From positions 20,467-84,466 of the IMG/VR virus record IMGVR_UViG_3300023179_000065: 64,000 nt of DNA, one strand, 5' to 3'. Of this stretch, positions 7,931 to 18,155 are shown one piece after another. A program made the translations under genes and the position numbers. Every line of letters starts with the position of its first letter. Within the stretch, counting starts at the first letter, position 1. Below the pieces are notes generated by a model that did not search any database, was not told where the DNA came from, and saw nothing but the letters and a program-made list of their open reading frames with translations. This stretch comes from a virus.

Positions 7931-9180
7931 CTCTTTCATTTAAAGAAAATGGTGATGTAAAGATCTATGATATTAAAATCACCAATAGCAATGGATCAGA
8001 TACTAAGGATATAAGAGGCCAAGTAAAGCAAGTATCTATATACGAAGACTTGGAAGAGCCTACTTTATTTTGTGACATTTTAATTGACGATCAAATTGAC
8101 CTAGTTACTAAGCTTCCTATTTTAGGGGAAGAGACTGTTAGTATATCTTTTAAGTCACCATTCAGAGATGATATAATAACTTATAAACTAAGAGTTTTTA
8201 ACATAAGCAGCGAAGCGGTAATAGAAAGCAATCTAGGTAAAGTTTATAAGCTTCAATGTGTGTCGTCTGATCACTTCAATGGCACTACAAAAAACGTTCA
8301 ACGATATTATGAAGATACTATTGACAATATAGTCAAAGATATTCTTACAAATATTATAAAGACAGATAAAAAGCTTTTTATTGAGCAGACCAAAGGTATT
8401 ATTAAATGGACTATGCCCAGATGCAAAGCTTTCGAAGCTATAGATTTGTTAAGGCAAAGAGCAATCTCCGCTAGTGCTAAAACCGGTGGTGTATTTGTGT
8501 TCTATGAAGATCAGTTAGGTTATCATTTTGTATCGTTGGAGACCCTTTTAGAAAAGGGCAAATCTACTATAGGAAGCAGAGTATTTACTTATTCTCCTGC
8601 TACCAAGGAAGACCCTCAAAGAGAAGCACACAACTTTAGAAACTTAATAAACTTTGAGCATCTTAAAAAGACGGATACCGCAGGTAAGTTATCTGGCGGG
8701 GTGTTTAACAATATTACTAAGTCGTATGATATACTGACTAAAGGTTTTGAGGAAGTTAAATTCAAGCTTACAGAACAAGCTGGTAAGATAGAAACTGGTC
8801 AAAATAAAAAAACTACACTACCAAACAGCGCAAGTTTTATAAACGATCAGTCATCCAATGATGCATATAAGTTCTTTGCTCCTAAAGACTCCAGTAAAAA
8901 TCCAGACTTTATTGCTGACTATCTAAGCTATAAACAGGCGTACGCAACGCTATTTAATCAGAATATTGTAAGAGGTTACGTGCACGGGGATAGTAATTTA
9001 AAAGCAGGGGATTTAATAGAATTAAAACTTCCCGATACCTCTGGTATAAAAACATCAGATAAAAAAGATAGTAACTATTCAGGCAACTATATTCTTACTA
9101 AATTAAGACATTTTATCTACCTGGATGATGGTAGATTTAAACATAGAGTTTCTTTTGATTGCAATAAGGTGGGTTGGTAA
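7927..9180 (+). CDS. 27: Baseplate hub protein gp27-like
   Basis: 417 residues, close to T4 gp27 (391). The beginning is a hub beta-barrel (DIKITNSNGSDTKDIRGQ, VSIYEDLEEPTLFCDILIDD, PILGEETVSISFKSP). The middle carries LQCVSSDHFNG and FEAIDLLRQRAIS, and the C-terminal barrel ends with RGYVHGDSNLKAGDLIELKL and YILTKLRHFIYLDDGRFKHR. This is the arrangement of gp27/gpD-type hub proteins that form the trimeric torus joining the tube to the gp5 spike. It overlaps gp53 by four bases and lies directly before gp5, its binding partner. Confidence 0.82.
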   Translation: MTLSFKENGDVKIYDIKITNSNGSDTKDIRGQVKQVSIYEDLEEPTLFCDILIDDQIDLVTKLPILGEETVSISFKSPFRDDIITYKLRVFNISSEAVIESNLGKVYKLQCVSSDHFNGTTKNVQRYYEDTIDNIVKDILTNIIKTDKKLFIEQTKGIIKWTMPRCKAFEAIDLLRQRAISASAKTGGVFVFYEDQLGYHFVSLETLLEKGKSTIGSRVFTYSPATKEDPQREAHNFRNLINFEHLKKTDTAGKLSGGVFNNITKSYDILTKGFEEVKFKLTEQAGKIETGQNKKTTLPNSASFINDQSSNDAYKFFAPKDSSKNPDFIADYLSYKQAYATLFNQNIVRGYVHGDSNLKAGDLIELKLPDTSGIKTSDKKDSNYSGNYILTKLRHFIYLDDGRFKHRVSFDCNKVGW

Positions 9181-9905
9181 TGACAACAGGATTATTAGGA
9201 AAAGAAGGTTTTACTTGGTTTATAGGTGTAGTCGAAGATAGAAACGATCCGCTTAAACTGGGTCGCGTTCGGGTTAGAATTTATAATGTTCACTCTGAAA
9301 ATACATCACTTATAAAAACTACAGAATTGCCATGGGCAAATGTTCTTAATCCTATTAACAGTGCTAGTTTAAAAACTGTAGGTATATCGCCTACAGGCAT
9401 TTTAGTAGGTACTACAGTAGTAGGATTCTTTATGGACGGTAATGACGGTAATAACCCTATTGTTATGGGAACGCTTGCAGGCATTCCAGGTAATAAGCAA
9501 GAGAATCACGATGTGCCTAAAGAGGCAAGAGAAATTAATTCTATTAATAAAGAGCTTACTGGTCCGGAACCAGCTTCTGCATACGGTGCTAAATATCCCT
9601 ATAACAAAGTCATTAGAACTGAGAGAGGGCATGTTATCGAAATAGATGACACCCCGGATAAAGAGCGTATTCATGTGTATCATAAATCAGGCACGTACAC
9701 AGAAGTTAATAGCGTAGGGCGACATGTATCTAAAGTAGTCGATAATGATTTTGATATTGTAGTCAAGAATCGAGAAGTATGGATTGGCGGTAATGTCAAT
9801 GTACGAGTAAAAGGGAATGTTAACATTTTAGTAGACGGCACATACACCGTTGAATCTAAGGGTAACATGAAATTTAAAGCACCTAGAATAGATCTAAACC
9901 CATGA
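9180..9905 (+). CDS. 5: Central spike gp5-like protein lacking the lysozyme domain
   Basis: 241 residues from ATG 9180, which overlaps the gp27 stop by one base; an in-frame TTG at 9174 is less likely. The OB-fold domain (about 10-105) reads TWFIGVVEDRNDPLKLGRVR, LPWANVLNPINSASL and GFFMDGNDGNNPIVMGTLAG. After a short linker, RTERGHVIEIDDTPDKERIH leads into the triple-stranded beta-helix (WIGGNVNVRVKGNVNILVDG). T4 gp5 is 575 residues because a lysozyme domain is inserted between these parts; here the insertion is missing. The protein should form the trimeric needle under gp27, tipped by the PAAR protein two genes on. Confidence 0.88.
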   Translation: MTTGLLGKEGFTWFIGVVEDRNDPLKLGRVRVRIYNVHSENTSLIKTTELPWANVLNPINSASLKTVGISPTGILVGTTVVGFFMDGNDGNNPIVMGTLAGIPGNKQENHDVPKEAREINSINKELTGPEPASAYGAKYPYNKVIRTERGHVIEIDDTPDKERIHVYHKSGTYTEVNSVGRHVSKVVDNDFDIVVKNREVWIGGNVNVRVKGNVNILVDGTYTVESKGNMKFKAPRIDLNP

Positions 9906-10114
9906 TAAAAGGCAACTTTGTAATACTTAACGAGGGCAAGATTTTAAGCTTTCAAGATTATAACGATATTCCTTTAGTATTTGATAATCTTATCAGCTTT
10001 GAGCCAGCTACTCCAGAACCGCCTCATACAGATATTGAGCATGGTCAAATGGAGCAATTTCAAACACTGTTTGAAGATCTTTTAAAAAGAGAAAGATATG
10101 CCGGCGGCAACTAG
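9902..10114 (+). CDS. Small protein in the spike operon, function unknown
   Basis: 70 residues, translationally coupled to gp5 (start overlaps its stop) and overlapping the PAAR gene by 17 bases, so it is very likely real. It has a short beta-rich N-terminus (IKGNFVILNEGKILSFQDYN) and an acidic helical tail (MEQFQTLFEDLLKRERYAGG). No family recognised. The position between the spike and its tip suggests an accessory or assembly role. Confidence 0.65.
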   Translation: MIKGNFVILNEGKILSFQDYNDIPLVFDNLISFEPATPEPPHTDIEHGQMEQFQTLFEDLLKRERYAGGN

Positions 10115-10391
10115 AATAGGTGATGCTGATGTTCCTCATTGCTCTGGTATGACTAGAGCTCAAGGGTCCCCTGACGTATATGTCAACGGTATTAAGTGGA
10201 GCCGCCAAGGTGACAATAATACCGTTCATAAAAAGCCAGGTGGTAGCTCATGCGGCTCTCATGCTGCACCTATTACTACCGGATCAAAATCAGTATTTGT
10301 AAACGGAAAGGGAGCAGGCCGAGTAGGTGACGCTATTACTAGTTGCACCAAAGTAGCAGCTGGTTCGCCTAACGTGTTTGCAGGTGGTTAA
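10098..10391 (+). CDS. 5.4: PAAR-repeat baseplate spike tip protein
   Basis: 97 residues with the PAAR pattern: MPAATRIGDADVPHCSG, VYVNGIKWSRQGDNNTVHKK, SSCGSHAAPITTGSKSVFVN and GKGAGRVGDAITSCTKV. PAAR proteins fold into a sharp cone that plugs the beta-helix spike and usually bind one metal ion; His and Cys at HCSG, CGSH and SCTK are candidate ligands. T4 gp5.4 is the equivalent. The gene follows gp5 closely, as expected for a protein that caps it. Confidence 0.9.
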   Translation: MPAATRIGDADVPHCSGMTRAQGSPDVYVNGIKWSRQGDNNTVHKKPGGSSCGSHAAPITTGSKSVFVNGKGAGRVGDAITSCTKVAAGSPNVFAGG

Positions 10392-10817
10392 ATGGCAGTA
10401 GTTAAGCGTTCTACTCTCAAAGAAACCCAAAAGCAGAATATTTACTATTCTGACTTACAAACTAATCTTGCTATTCATCCTAATAAGAAGGATCTTACTA
10501 GAACCTTTAATGATGATGCGGTAAAGAGAAGTATACGAAATATATTGCTTACCAATAGAGGCGAGAAGCTAATGAACCCTCAATTTGGTAGCGACATAAG
10601 ATCGTTATTATTTGAAAACATGACCCCTGTTACGGAAAGTTTACTTAAGGATTATGTTGCAAATGCTATTAGTAACTACGAGCCAAGAGCAAATGTTATT
10701 GCTATTAATGTTACTGCACTTTATGACTACGATGCTTATGCCATAACTGTTGTTTTTAGTGTAATAAATAAAAAGGAACCAATTACACTAGAGCTGCTTA
10801 TTAACAGGATCCGTTAA
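10392..10817 (+). CDS. 25: Baseplate wedge protein gp25
   Basis: 141 residues of the GPW/gp25 family, a lysozyme-like fold without lysozyme activity that forms the sheath initiator at the wedge core. The hallmark GEKLMNPQFGSDIRSLLFEN lies near residue 60, preceded by DDAVKRSIRNILLTNRG. T4 gp25 is 132 residues. The gene begins directly after the PAAR stop and ends overlapping the gp6 start by one base. Confidence 0.92.
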   Translation: MAVVKRSTLKETQKQNIYYSDLQTNLAIHPNKKDLTRTFNDDAVKRSIRNILLTNRGEKLMNPQFGSDIRSLLFENMTPVTESLLKDYVANAISNYEPRANVIAINVTALYDYDAYAITVVFSVINKKEPITLELLINRIR

Positions 10818-12622
10818 TGTCAAATACAAGTATTAATCTAGTAGGTCTAGATTTTGAGACTATCAAAGGTAATTTAATAGATTATCTTAAAAGATCAGAT
10901 TCGCCCTTTAAAGATGTTAATTTTGAAGGCTCGAATATCTCTCAGCTCTTAGATGTGCTTTCATACAACACATATTTAAATTCCTACTATCTTAACATGG
11001 TAGGCAGTGAGATGTTTTTGGATTCAGCTCAGCTTAGAGAGAGCATCGTATCACATGCTAAAGAGCTAAATTACGTTCCTCGATCATTTACATCATCCTC
11101 AGCACACGTATCATTTAACATATACCCGTCTACGCCGCTTAATTCTATCTTAGTACCTAAGGGCACAACATTTACTACTAAACTAGGTAGTAACAGCTAT
11201 ACCTTTAGTACTGGAGAGAATCTAATCTTCAATTCTAGTTCTAACGGCGTTATTGTTATAGATGATTTAGAAATTTTTGAGGGTAATTACCTTACAGACA
11301 CTTTTGTATTTGATTCCACTAATACAGCTCAACGTTTTGTGCTATCTAATCCTACTGTTGATACTAGAAGTATTAGTGTATTAGTTCTAGAAAATAGCGG
11401 CGCTAACACCTACACCTATAACAGAGCAACGTCATTCTTAGGGGTAAATGCTAATACTAAATGTTACTTCCTACAAGCAGCCGAAAATTATCAATATGAA
11501 ATACTTTTCGGGGACAATGTCATAGGAAGAAAGCCACTTAACGGGGCAACAGTTCTAGTTGAATATCGAGTATGTAATGGTGAATTGCCGAACGGATCAT
11601 CAGCGTTTTTCTTAGACGGACCAATTCAGTCTCAGACTAATGTAAGTCCTATTGCTGTTATATCAGCTGCATCAGGTGGTAGCGTAAATGAATCTGATGA
11701 TTCTATTAAGTATAATGCCCCACGTGCATACCAAAATCAAGAACGCGCAGTAACTACTAGTGACTACGAGAATCTTCTACTACAAAACTTCCCAGAAATA
11801 CAAGCTATTTCAGCTTATGGCGGAGATACAGTTTCACCACCTCAATATGGTAAGGTCTTTATTTCTGTGGATGTGGTAGGCTCAGAAGGTACTCCAGAAT
11901 TAACCAAAAGAAAATTCTACAACTTTATAAAGTCTAGATCACCTCTTTCGATTGACCCGGTTATAGTTGAGCCTGAATTTTTGTATGTAGAAGTTGCTTC
12001 CAACGTACAATACAATATTAATATTACATCTTTAAAAGATAACGATATAAAGTCCTTGGTTGCCTTAAGCATTAGTAATTTTAATCAAACCTATTTACAG
12101 AACTTTAAGAGCACTTTAAGATTTAGTAAATTTTTAAAGGTTATTGATGATACACATCCAAGCATTTTAAGTAATGAGACTACAGTTGTTCCATTCAAGT
12201 CTTTACAGCCTATACGTGGAGCTGAATATACAACAACTATATCTTTTGGATACGCAATTACTAATAATATAATACAGGACATACCAGGAACCACCACACG
12301 CCCATTCAATGCAGTGCATAATATTAGATCTAGCGTCTTTAGAAAAAATAATGCAGATTATTTCTTAGAAGATGACGGGCAAGGTAATTTGTATACTATT
12401 ACCCTACAAGGTAGCGATCATAAAAAGATTGCTAAGATAGGTACTGTTAATTATACTAGCGGCACTGTAAATATTTCTAATCTTATAATTGATGATTATA
12501 CAGGGTCGGAAATTAAACTATACGCAACACCCGTACATAAAGATATTAATTCAGACAAAAATGTTATACTTCTAATCAGAGATGAAGATGTAACTGTAAC
12601 CGTTAGCCCGGTAAGAATCTAA
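10817..12622 (+). CDS. 6: Baseplate wedge protein gp6
   Basis: 601 residues (T4 gp6 is 660). The N-terminal section LKRSDSPFKDVNFEGSNISQ and LLDVLSYNTYLNSYYLNMVG, followed by RESIVSHAKELNYVPRS, is the conserved gp6/gpJ-like signature. The middle contains RAVTTSDYENLLLQNFPEIQ and YGKVFISVDVVG. gp6 dimers make the baseplate ring that holds wedges together around gp25 and gp53. One-base stop/start overlaps on both sides show tight coupling. Confidence 0.9.
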   Translation: MSNTSINLVGLDFETIKGNLIDYLKRSDSPFKDVNFEGSNISQLLDVLSYNTYLNSYYLNMVGSEMFLDSAQLRESIVSHAKELNYVPRSFTSSSAHVSFNIYPSTPLNSILVPKGTTFTTKLGSNSYTFSTGENLIFNSSSNGVIVIDDLEIFEGNYLTDTFVFDSTNTAQRFVLSNPTVDTRSISVLVLENSGANTYTYNRATSFLGVNANTKCYFLQAAENYQYEILFGDNVIGRKPLNGATVLVEYRVCNGELPNGSSAFFLDGPIQSQTNVSPIAVISAASGGSVNESDDSIKYNAPRAYQNQERAVTTSDYENLLLQNFPEIQAISAYGGDTVSPPQYGKVFISVDVVGSEGTPELTKRKFYNFIKSRSPLSIDPVIVEPEFLYVEVASNVQYNINITSLKDNDIKSLVALSISNFNQTYLQNFKSTLRFSKFLKVIDDTHPSILSNETTVVPFKSLQPIRGAEYTTTISFGYAITNNIIQDIPGTTTRPFNAVHNIRSSVFRKNNADYFLEDDGQGNLYTITLQGSDHKKIAKIGTVNYTSGTVNISNLIIDDYTGSEIKLYATPVHKDINSDKNVILLIRDEDVTVTVSPVRI

Positions 12623-15600
12623 TGTATAATGTAGAACAAAGTATTTCTAATTTTGTAGAAAGCCAGTTTCCTGACTTTTATAAAGAAGAAGGGCCACTAT
12701 TCGTTTTATTTGCTAAAGAATATTATAAGTGGCTAGAACAAAATTATGTTTATATTAGATTATCTAATCCAGAGAATTTTAATGTAGGAAATAATGTTTA
12801 TCAATCGCCTGCATCCGGTGTTATAGAGAGTATAGATTCTAGTAATATACTAGTAAGAGTAACAAGCGACGGGTTTAGATGTACAAGTCAGTGTCTCAAT
12901 AGCATTGAGCTTATTACTAGCGACGCGGGGGGTAGCTCCTATATCAGAGAAATAACTAGTACGAATCCTATCTACAATGCAAGAAAATTGTTTTCTTATA
13001 GAGATGTTGATTCAACCACGGAACGTTTTTTAGTTTACTTTAAAGAAAAGTACCTAAAGGGTATTCAATTTGATACTTATACAGCTAAAAAGACTTTAAT
13101 AAAAGCTGCCCAGGATCTGTATAGCTCAAAAGGCACGGAAAGATCTATAGATCTGCTATTTAAACTAGTGTTTGGAGTAGGAGCTACTACTTATTATCCA
13201 GGTGATGATATACTTAAGCCCTCGTCTGGTAGATGGGTAATTCCAAACTATTTGGAGATAACTGAATCCCCTAGAACTATTAGTTTTATTGGTAGAGAAA
13301 TTATAGGGTCGGTTTCAGGGGCCAGAGGATATTGTGAATATATCGTTAAGAGAAATATTAAAGGCAAGATAATTGACGTTCTTTATTTAAGTAACGTAAG
13401 GGGTACATTTGTAGCCGGTGATTCAATAATTGAATACGCAAATCAAATTCTTAAAGATGCGCCTGTAGTAGTAGGCTCACTTACAACGGTTGATATTACA
13501 ACAGGCGGTGCAGGGTTTGCAGTGGGTGAACAGGTAGAGATTGTATCGAGCAAAGGCGTTGAAGGAAAGGCTATTGTAACTGGTATAGAAACTCAAACCG
13601 GTTTAGTAAAATTCACTCTTGTAAATGGAGGTTGGGGATACAGTAATAATTCCCTTATCGTAGCCCGCAAGATGCTAAAAGTTCTTAACAGAACTAATTC
13701 AAATACAAGCATAACAGATTTTCAAAGATTTGAAAAAGTAAAGCAGGATCTATGGGATATCACGTTAAATAATTTAACAGGTAATAGTACAACATTATCG
13801 GTAAGTGACGTGCTAGGAGGTATAGCTATAAATCAAGCTAACTCCACAGCATTAATATGCGATATATTAACTGTACCTGCTAATAATATTGGTACTTTCT
13901 TAGTAAGTAAAGTATCAGGCAATATTAACGCCAATAGCTTTATAAGATTAGCCAACGTTTCTTTTATAACTGCTATAAGTAACACTTCGTCTACTGCTGA
14001 ATTTACGATAGGCGATGTTATGCAGCAATCTAATGGCAGCGCAAATGTTACTACTGGTGTAATAAGTCAAATAACTAGTACTAAAACTCTTACAGTCAAT
14101 ACTTCTTCTATTACCGGCAACGGTATTCATGTCGGGTGGTATGCTAAGCAAGCCACCACAAACGCTGCAGGTCTAGTAATGGCCTTGCCGTGGAGCTCTT
14201 TAGGCAGTTACAACACGGTTCCAAAAGTGGTATTGTCAGATACAACTGGCACATTTAATACTACCAATATAATCTCATTGTATAGTGATGCTGCATACAC
14301 CAATTTGCAATCCGAGTTTTATACTACGGGCATAGCAAACACAAACACATATAAACTAATATCAGTTAATGGTGCACGGTTTTACCCTGGAAATACCATT
14401 TATGGAACAGTATCTCCCGAAATAAGCACTATCTTGGTTGCATCTGACGCCGGTGGTATTCTTTCTAGCTACACCGATGTGTCAGCAACTGCTAATGTTA
14501 TTTCAGTAGGCTCTGAATATATTGGTTTAATTAATGTAGTTAATGCTTTTGATGATACACCCAATAATAGAATAGTGGGGCTTACTTCTAACACATACGG
14601 CGAAATAACTCTTCTTTCAACAGGACAGGGTGCAAATGCGAGTATAGGTTCACTAGTTGATACTGAAACAGTTAGAATATGTTTAGATTTTCTAGCCGCT
14701 AATAATGACGGCAGTGTATCTGATTCTATAGAGTTCCCTAGCATGACATTAAATGGGGTAAATTCAACCTATGGTTATATCAGCTCATTAACTATAGACA
14801 ATCCAGGCTCAGGTTACGATAATACTAATATAGTTGTGTTCAGCGGTGGAAATTCAGGTATAGGTTCTTTTAGTGCCGCTAATGCTACTATTAATACTGA
14901 TAGTACAGGCAGGATAATAAAATTAAATCTTTCTGCTAACGTTGGTAGTAAATATGTTACCACACCTACTGTTTCTGTAGTTAATAGTACTGGTGGCTCA
15001 ACCGGTGTTGGAACTAACGCGTCTATTATCCCAGCATTTCCTCTAGGCTTCTTTAAACTTCCTGCAGGGGATATGAATGTACCTCTGCTACAACTATTAA
15101 GATTCAACAACCGAATTGTAGGGGAAATTGCATCACTTTCAAATATCAATCCAGGTGAAAATTACAATGTTGCACCTTCTGTTATTGGTTATGAATATGG
15201 AATTGCTGAACTAGATTCTAAGGATTACATCATAGCAATTAGCAACTTGAACGGTCCTCCTTTTGTAGTTAATGAAACAATCACACAAACATCGCAAGTA
15301 CCGTCGACTATACTATCTTGCAATGCACTATCCGGAAATACTACACTAGAAGTTAATCATATACTTACACAAAGTAATGGCGCTGCTATTATTGCATCAG
15401 GTGAAGTTTATAGTTACTCTACTAATGCCATTTCTAATTCAGTAACTATTACTGTAGTTAACTTAGACGGCACATTTAATACAAGCTATAATATTGCTGA
15501 CACTCAAACAGGAGGAGTCTTTCAATTAAATACTAAGACAACCTCTACTTTAGGACAGATAGCAAAAGGAAAAATAAAAACTTCCAACTCTACTGTCATA

Positions 15601-16131
15601 ACTGTAAGCCGTAGATCCTTGTTTAATAATTTTGTTCCTAGTGCTTCTAACAATCTGATAGGACAGGTTACTTTATCTAACTGTTCCATTGTAAGTGTAA
15701 CTCCAGACACACTTTCAACTGCAGCAGGAGATAATGCAGTTGTTACATCAAACGTTGTGTATCAAGCAGGCTCATTGACTAGTATACAAGTGATAGACTC
15801 AGGTTTTGGGTATGAGCAGGATGAAGGAGTTTCTATGACTTCTGCCGCTGGGGAAACTGCTACCGGTAAGAGCAATGTCACTAGATACGGTATAGGTTCC
15901 GGATATTATGCATCTAAGGATGGGTTTCTAAGTGATGTTAAAAAGATTCATGACGGGGAATACTATCAAGAGTATTCTTATGAAGTACAGAGCCCTATCC
16001 CGCTAGATAAGTATACTAACATCCTTAGAGAAATTCTGCATGTTGCGGGTACTAAGCTTTTTGGTAAAGTAAAACTTAGCAGCACAGTTAACAATAATAT
16101 TATATCAACTTCTAGCATAACCATATTATAA
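12622..16131 (+). CDS. Baseplate wedge protein, gp7 position
   Basis: 1169 residues (T4 gp7 is 1032). The N-terminal SISNFVESQFPDFYKEEGPL with FAKEYYKWLEQ, and residues 130-200 (YLKGIQFDTYTAKKTLIKAA, SKGTERSIDLLFKLVFGVGA), are helical and typical of large wedge proteins of marine T4-like phages. Most of the rest is beta-rich, with repeated Asn/Ser/Thr-rich modules (ANVSFITAISNTSS; SNGSANVTTG). The C-terminus (SGYYASKDGFLSDVKKIHDG, YYQEYSYEVQSPIPLDKY) is a conserved ending in this group. Similarity to T4 gp7 itself is not visible; the name rests on position between gp6 and gp8. Confidence 0.75.
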   Translation: MYNVEQSISNFVESQFPDFYKEEGPLFVLFAKEYYKWLEQNYVYIRLSNPENFNVGNNVYQSPASGVIESIDSSNILVRVTSDGFRCTSQCLNSIELITSDAGGSSYIREITSTNPIYNARKLFSYRDVDSTTERFLVYFKEKYLKGIQFDTYTAKKTLIKAAQDLYSSKGTERSIDLLFKLVFGVGATTYYPGDDILKPSSGRWVIPNYLEITESPRTISFIGREIIGSVSGARGYCEYIVKRNIKGKIIDVLYLSNVRGTFVAGDSIIEYANQILKDAPVVVGSLTTVDITTGGAGFAVGEQVEIVSSKGVEGKAIVTGIETQTGLVKFTLVNGGWGYSNNSLIVARKMLKVLNRTNSNTSITDFQRFEKVKQDLWDITLNNLTGNSTTLSVSDVLGGIAINQANSTALICDILTVPANNIGTFLVSKVSGNINANSFIRLANVSFITAISNTSSTAEFTIGDVMQQSNGSANVTTGVISQITSTKTLTVNTSSITGNGIHVGWYAKQATTNAAGLVMALPWSSLGSYNTVPKVVLSDTTGTFNTTNIISLYSDAAYTNLQSEFYTTGIANTNTYKLISVNGARFYPGNTIYGTVSPEISTILVASDAGGILSSYTDVSATANVISVGSEYIGLINVVNAFDDTPNNRIVGLTSNTYGEITLLSTGQGANASIGSLVDTETVRICLDFLAANNDGSVSDSIEFPSMTLNGVNSTYGYISSLTIDNPGSGYDNTNIVVFSGGNSGIGSFSAANATINTDSTGRIIKLNLSANVGSKYVTTPTVSVVNSTGGSTGVGTNASIIPAFPLGFFKLPAGDMNVPLLQLLRFNNRIVGEIASLSNINPGENYNVAPSVIGYEYGIAELDSKDYIIAISNLNGPPFVVNETITQTSQVPSTILSCNALSGNTTLEVNHILTQSNGAAIIASGEVYSYSTNAISNSVTITVVNLDGTFNTSYNIADTQTGGVFQLNTKTTSTLGQIAKGKIKTSNSTVITVSRRSLFNNFVPSASNNLIGQVTLSNCSIVSVTPDTLSTAAGDNAVVTSNVVYQAGSLTSIQVIDSGFGYEQDEGVSMTSAAGETATGKSNVTRYGIGSGYYASKDGFLSDVKKIHDGEYYQEYSYEVQSPIPLDKYTNILREILHVAGTKLFGKVKLSSTVNNNIISTSSITIL

Positions 16132-18146
16132 TGTCAAGATTAGTAACTAGTTATTTTAAAAATCATATCGCAGCTCAGATATCAGAATCTTTTATCGAGC
16201 CTGCTAATAACGTATATTATATGTTGGCTTCTAGACATATGCCTTACCCTCAAGGCGATGATAATATATTAAATGCGAACAATAGCACTAAAGCTGTCTT
16301 CATAGAGCCTTACGAGCAAGGAATATTTGCTAAAAAAATTCAAGCTACAGATACCGCGCGCATGGCTCATAGATACGACTGGGTATCTAATACAATATAT
16401 GATAGCTATGATAGTGATGCTGACTTAACCAACAAACAATTCTATGTAAGCACTACCGATGGTTCGACTTATTTTATATACAAATGCTTAGATAATAATG
16501 GTAACACAGCATCAACATATAGCCCAGCAGACACAGTAGAAAGTGCTTGTAGCTTTTCTACTAGTGACGGGTATGTTTGGAAGCTTATGTATAAAATGGC
16601 AAACAATGATTTTCTAAAGTTCGCTTCTGACGATTATATGCCAGTAGTTACTAGTGCCAACGTTGCAGGAAATACTGTACCAGGGGCTATCGACGTTATT
16701 AGAGTTACTAATGCCGGGTCAGACTATATCTCTACATTTACCGGAACGTTTAACATTGATGATTTAAGAGATTCAATTCCTACGATTATAGGGAGCAGTA
16801 CTACCTATAGACTTGCAAATACCGCATCTGCTAATGCTAACTTCTACATTAACAGTGCAATGTATATTACTGGTGGCGCAGGTATGGGCGGTCTAAGAAA
16901 AATAACTGAATATGACCATGTTAATAAAGTAGTAGTGGTAGAAACACCTTTCAGCACTCAACCTTCTGCAGGATCCACGTATTTAATTGCTCCTAATGTT
17001 GTTGTTGCTGGAGACGGTACGGCAAATGTTACAGGGTATGCTACAGTTTCTTCTAACGCTACTGTAAATAACTTTATTAGCAAGATTAATATAGTAGAAA
17101 GAGGTGCCGGGTTTACATATGGCACAGCTGAGGTTCAAGGCAATACTGGCGGCGTATCTAATAGCGCCGTATTAAAGGTTATTATACCACCACAAGGCGG
17201 TCATGGGGCAGATGCAGAGAATGAACTTGGTGCAACTAGTTTTGGTATAGGAATTGAGTTTACCGGGGATGAAAACGGTTATGTCACAACTCAAAATGAT
17301 TATAGATCCATCTACATTCTTAAAGACCCATTGCTTAATAATGTAACACTAGAACTTGCTAATAATGTAGGAACGTTCCTAGGCACAGAAGAAATTGTAC
17401 AAGTAAGCTATAAGACCCTTGCTGGTATTGCCGTGGTAGATACGACTAATAGCACTATCACAGGTATTTCTACAGAATTTAATAGCGCGTTAAAGATAGG
17501 AGATGAGGTTATCATATACGATACAGTTAACAATACAAGATGTTTGAGAACTGTAGAGTCTATTGCTAATTCTACTTCCGTTACTTTAAGTAGCGCCCCT
17601 ACATTTAACTCTACTATTGCAAGCGTACAATTCATAGAGCGTATTAGTACAGGTACTAGAGCAGGCGGCTCATTACCCTACCTAAATATGAATAGTGTTG
17701 AGCCAAAATTTCAGATCGGTAAGAATGTAATAGGAGTAGTATCAGGAGCATGGGGTAATGTTTCAGCAATAACTATTAACGATGTGGAATATAATAATTT
17801 TAATACACTAGATAATAGAACTCGCGTACCTTACGATAGTATAGTTGGAACATTAAACGAAGATGCAGAAGTTTATCAAGTTGATCTCTCAGTTGCTAAC
17901 GCCTACATTCACTCTACTAACAATACTTACCTATTCCTGACTAGTGAAAGAGGGGTTATAAATCCTGATTTGATAGATACGATCAAGGTAGTAGATAGTA
18001 ATACAACAATTATACCAGGAACAGGCACTAGATACTCACCAGATATTGTTAAAGGTAGCGGCAATATATTATACGTTGAGAACCTAGACCCTATTGCAAG
18101 AGACGACGAACAGTCCGAAGCAGTCAGAGTTATATTGAATTTTTAA
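16131..18146 (+). CDS. 8: Baseplate wedge protein gp8-like (extended)
   Basis: 671 residues, about twice T4 gp8 (334). Residues 30-180 carry the gp8 signature: NVYYMLASRHMPYPQGDDN, HRYDWVSNTIYDSYD, FIYKCLDNNGN and FSTSDGYVWKLMYKM. A beta-rich extension follows, with GAGFTYGTAEVQGNTGGVSN and TTNSTITGISTEFNSALKIG; the second recurs in the 723-residue protein (NIVHGVSTVFTTNFTAGDTI). The end (LYVENLDPIARDDEQSEAVR) resembles T4 gp8's C-terminal MYMENRPPI region. Role: dimer bracing gp6, gp7 and gp10 in the wedge. Confidence 0.82.
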   Translation: MSRLVTSYFKNHIAAQISESFIEPANNVYYMLASRHMPYPQGDDNILNANNSTKAVFIEPYEQGIFAKKIQATDTARMAHRYDWVSNTIYDSYDSDADLTNKQFYVSTTDGSTYFIYKCLDNNGNTASTYSPADTVESACSFSTSDGYVWKLMYKMANNDFLKFASDDYMPVVTSANVAGNTVPGAIDVIRVTNAGSDYISTFTGTFNIDDLRDSIPTIIGSSTTYRLANTASANANFYINSAMYITGGAGMGGLRKITEYDHVNKVVVVETPFSTQPSAGSTYLIAPNVVVAGDGTANVTGYATVSSNATVNNFISKINIVERGAGFTYGTAEVQGNTGGVSNSAVLKVIIPPQGGHGADAENELGATSFGIGIEFTGDENGYVTTQNDYRSIYILKDPLLNNVTLELANNVGTFLGTEEIVQVSYKTLAGIAVVDTTNSTITGISTEFNSALKIGDEVIIYDTVNNTRCLRTVESIANSTSVTLSSAPTFNSTIASVQFIERISTGTRAGGSLPYLNMNSVEPKFQIGKNVIGVVSGAWGNVSAITINDVEYNNFNTLDNRTRVPYDSIVGTLNEDAEVYQVDLSVANAYIHSTNNTYLFLTSERGVINPDLIDTIKVVDSNTTIIPGTGTRYSPDIVKGSGNILYVENLDPIARDDEQSEAVRVILNF

Positions 18147-18155
18147 GAGGGAAGT

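Noticed and set aside
9174-9179. TTG start for gp5
   Set aside because: ATG at 9180 overlaps the gp27 stop by one base, the pattern used throughout this operon.
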